Source of the DNA: Beijerinckiaceae bacterium
GTDB taxonomy: Bacteria > Pseudomonadota > Alphaproteobacteria > Rhizobiales > Beijerinckiaceae
DNA length: 49,396 nt
Direction of reading: 5' to 3'
Assembly: GCA_947475995.1 (NCBI GenBank)
Contig: CANJNI010000033.1
Location: 1 to 49,396, forward strand
How positions within the stretch are numbered: position 1 is the first letter of the stretch; every line of letters starts with the position of its first letter. Shown in pieces: positions 44,540-49,396 of this stretch. The translations under genes and the position numbers were made by a program. Below the pieces are notes generated by a model that saw nothing but the letters and a program-made list of their open reading frames with translations, had not been told where the DNA came from and searched no databases.

Positions 44540-46207
44540 GTGCTGGTCCGGCTCTCCATCCGCGACATCGTTCTCATAGACAGGCTGGACCTCGACCTTG
44601 AGGCCGGCCTCTCGGTCCTGACGGGCGAGACGGGCGCGGGAAAATCCATCCTGCTCGATGCGTTCGCGCTGGCGCTCGGCGCACGCGGCGACGGATCTCT
44701 GGTCCGCGAAGGCGAACCGCAGGGTCAGGTGACGGCCGTCTTCGATCTGCCGCTGACGCACCCCGCATTCAAGGCGGCGCAGGCGCAGGACATCGTCATC
44801 GACGGGGACCTGATTCTCCGCCGCGTGCAGATGGCCGACGGTCGCACCCGCGCCTTCGTCAACGACCAGCCCGTGAGCGCGCAGGCCCTGAGGGCCATCG
44901 CCGCCGAACTCGTCGAAATTCACGGCCAGCATGACGACCGGGCGCTGGTCGATCCCGCCATGCACCGCCGCGTCATCGACGCATTCGGCGGGCTGGACCC
45001 GCAGGCTGCAGCGGTCCGCAAGGCCTATGGCGACTGGCGCAACGCCGCCGCCGCCGTCGCCGCCGAGCAGGCGCGCATCGAAAAGGCGCGCGCCGACGCC
45101 GATTACCTGCGCCACGCACATGCGGAACTGAAGAAGCTCGGGCCGCAGCCCGGCGAGGAAACCGATCTGGCCAACCGCCGCACCTCCATGATGCAGGCGG
45201 AGAAGGTGACGGCGGAGATCCGCGACGCTAACGAGATCATGAACGGCGACCATTCGCCCACCAGCCTGTTGGCGGGCGCGATGCGACGCTTGGAGCGCCG
45301 TTCGGCTCAGGCGCCGACGCTGATCGAGCCCTGCGTGAAAGCCATCGACGCGGCTTTGAACGCACTCGACATTGCGGCGCAGACCATTGATCAGGCCTTG
45401 CGGGACTGCAAGTTCGACCAGCGCGAGATGGAGCAGGTCGAGGAGCGCCTGTTCGGCCTGCGCGCAGCGGGCCGCAAATATTCCGTTCCGGTGGACGAAC
45501 TCGCCGCGTTGGCGAACAAATATGCCGACGATCTCGCGGCGCTCGACGCCAGCGAAGCGCGGCTGGCGGCTTTGATGAAAGACCAGACCCGCACCCGCGC
45601 TGCTTTCGAGACCGCCGCCGCCGCCCTGTCGGAAGCCCGCCGCAAGGCCGCCGCCAAACTCGACAAGGCCGTGAATGCCGAATTGGCGCCCCTCAAACTG
45701 GAAAACGCCCTTTTCTCAAGCCAGATCGACAGCGACCCCAAGTCAGCCGGTCCCGACGGAAACGACCGCGTGGAATTCTGGGTCCAGACCAATCCGGGCA
45801 CCCGGCCCGGCCCGCTGATGAAGGTCGCATCGGGCGGCGAACTCGCCCGCTTCATGCTGGCGCTGAAGGTGGTTCTGGCGGATCGCGGTTCGGCCCCTAC
45901 CCTCGTTTTCGACGAGATCGACACCGGCGTTGGCGGCGCGGTCGCGGACGCCATCGGCCAAAGATTGCTGCGTCTGGCCGGCAAGGTGCAGGTTCTGGCC
46001 GTCACCCACGCCCCGCAGGTCGCGGCGCGCGCAGCCGGCCATTTCCGCATCGCCAAGGCGCTCGCCGACAAGGGCAAGCGCGTCGCCACCCGGGTCGAAC
46101 CGCTGGCCACCGATGCCCGCCGCGAGGAAATCGCCCGCATGTTGTCGGGCGCGACCGTGACGGACGAAGCCCGCGCGGCGGCCGGAAAGCTGCTGGCGGC
46201 GGGCTAG
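44540..46207 (+). CDS. recN: DNA repair protein RecN
   Basis: A 555-aa SMC-like ATPase of double-strand-break repair. The Walker A loop is LTGETGAGKSILLDAFALAL, a long Ala/Arg/Glu coiled coil occupies about 150-370, and the signature VASGGELARFMLALK and Walker B LVFDEIDTGVGG follow. EIHGQHDDRALVDP is typical. The start is a GTG at 44540 with GGGAG upstream, 16 bp after bamD. Confidence 0.95.
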   Translation: MLVRLSIRDIVLIDRLDLDLEAGLSVLTGETGAGKSILLDAFALALGARGDGSLVREGEPQGQVTAVFDLPLTHPAFKAAQAQDIVIDGDLILRRVQMADGRTRAFVNDQPVSAQALRAIAAELVEIHGQHDDRALVDPAMHRRVIDAFGGLDPQAAAVRKAYGDWRNAAAAVAAEQARIEKARADADYLRHAHAELKKLGPQPGEETDLANRRTSMMQAEKVTAEIRDANEIMNGDHSPTSLLAGAMRRLERRSAQAPTLIEPCVKAIDAALNALDIAAQTIDQALRDCKFDQREMEQVEERLFGLRAAGRKYSVPVDELAALANKYADDLAALDASEARLAALMKDQTRTRAAFETAAAALSEARRKAAAKLDKAVNAELAPLKLENALFSSQIDSDPKSAGPDGNDRVEFWVQTNPGTRPGPLMKVASGGELARFMLALKVVLADRGSAPTLVFDEIDTGVGGAVADAIGQRLLRLAGKVQVLAVTHAPQVAARAAGHFRIAKALADKGKRVATRVEPLATDARREEIARMLSGATVTDEARAAAGKLLAAG

Positions 46208-46219
46208 GGAAGTTTTGCT

Positions 46220-48995
<2,776 letters not shown>

Positions 48996-49002
48996 GGACG
49001 AC

Positions 49003-49128
49003 ATGAACCGCATCATCATCGCCGCAGCTCTTGCGTTCACCCTGCCCCTTCTGCCGGCGCGGGCCGCCGAGGACACGCCGGAAGCGTTTCTCTCGGCCAT
49101 GTACGACTGGCCTGACCCCATGTGGTGA
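49003..49128 (+). pseudogene. Secreted-protein gene truncated by an IS insertion
   Basis: GAGGACGAC precedes an ATG that opens a good signal peptide (IIIAAALAFTLPLLPARAAE). Only about 20 mature residues follow before a TGA at 49126-49128. The TGA appears to be the first bases of the IS element, so the host frame was cut and given a foreign stop. The remainder of the gene should lie beyond the IS, outside the window. Its original function cannot be told. Confidence 0.7.
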
Positions 49129-49396
49129 TCCAGTTTGATGTTAGTGCATCGTCGGTCTTGGTTGCAACGCCGGGGTGGCGGGCGAAGCTGGTCCTGGTTC
49201 CGCAGCCGGCCATTGCAGGGCCTCGGGGGCCGGCGGTTGATAGTTCAGCGATGAGTGGGGCCTGACGGTATTGTAGTGGCGTCGCCAGCTCTCGATGACA
49301 ATCCTGGCCTCTTTCAGCGTGTAGAAGATTTCGCCATTCAGAAGCTCGTCGCGCAGCTTCGAGTTGAAGCTCTCGCAATAGCCGTTTTCCCATGGG
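49126..49396. mobile_element. IS3-family insertion sequence, one end (partial)
   Basis: The element appears to start at TGATCCAGTTTGATGTTAG, with the TG terminus usual for the IS3 family, directly after the cut signal-peptide gene. It contains the end of a DDE transposase on the minus strand. The other end and any target duplication lie outside the window, so the exact boundary is provisional. Confidence 0.7.
49141..49396 (-). CDS. IS3-family transposase OrfB, C-terminal part (partial)
   Basis: About 84 codons before the TAA at 49143-49141 read PWENGYCESFNSKLRDELLN, then the stretches EIFYTLKEARIVIESWRRHY and NTVRPHSSLNYQPPAPEA. This is the end of the rve integrase core of IS3-family OrfB proteins, with the catalytic Glu of the DDE triad inside WENGYCE. 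The N-terminal part and OrfA lie beyond the right edge. A Pro/Ala tail follows the core. Confidence 0.88.
   Translation of the reverse strand, partial: PWENGYCESFNSKLRDELLNGEIFYTLKEARIVIESWRRHYNTVRPHSSLNYQPPAPEALQWPAAEPGPASPATPALQPRPTMH

Noticed and set aside
49037-49393. Minus-strand frame of 118 codons across the IS end
   Set aside because: It runs through the IS boundary into host DNA in a frame different from the transposase, whose reading frame is clear from the WENGYCESFN motif.

Overview
The window looks like chromosomal DNA of an alphaproteobacterium, most likely Hyphomicrobiales (Rhizobiales). The evidence is a GC-rich backbone, the gene order ftsQ-ftsA-ftsZ-lpxC-bamD-recN-ligA, an alphaproteobacterial two-piece tmRNA, an SspB-alpha protein, a perfect CtrA box in front of ddl-ftsQAZ, and an FtsZ with a long Pro/Gln linker ending in PAFLRRQAN. 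The genus cannot be fixed from sequence alone. Region 1 (1-5195) is the right end of an integrated mobile element. Read on the minus strand it carries a P4-type tyrosine integrase, a coupled 264-aa unknown protein, an AlpA-like HTH protein, a 190-aa unknown protein and a short family-A DNA polymerase that runs off the left edge. It ends at a displaced 3' half of tRNA-Lys(CUU). Region 2 (5196-17165) is ordinary to accessory chromosome. It has secreted SH3-type proteins, a 45-aa membrane protein, an MDR oxidoreductase, an HU-like protein and a divergent cluster of two TctC-type binding proteins, a TauD-like dioxygenase and a TcuA-like flavoprotein. It also has sspB next to ssrA (tmRNA), and three conserved proteins of unknown function (DUF2189, DUF924 and a CopD/DUF2269-like membrane protein). 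Region 3 (17166-22854) is a methionine-cycle operon: an ArsR/methyltransferase fusion regulator, metF and metH, with one-base stop/start overlaps and an AT-rich palindrome at the operon head. Region 4 (22919-43445) is the division and cell-wall (dcw) cluster, split into two divergent units. mraZ-rsmH-ftsL-ftsI-murE-murF-mraY-murD-ftsW-murG-murC-murB run leftward and ddl-ftsQ-ftsA-ftsZ run rightward, followed by lpxC. The 460-bp divergent region holds a four-repeat MraZ operator around a TATAAT box on one side and a perfect CtrA box on the other. Region 5 (43624-49396) has bamD, recN, a DUF3833 lipoprotein, ligA and a secreted-protein gene cut off after 41 codons by an IS3-family insertion whose transposase runs off the right edge. 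The most unusual items are the tRNA-Lys element with its own polymerase, the ssrA-sspB adjacency, the divergent dcw arrangement with paired MraZ and CtrA control sites, the ArsR/methyltransferase-metF-metH operon, a 15-codon leader frame overlapping the TcuA-like gene, and an SH3 protein with a canonical EF-hand-type loop.
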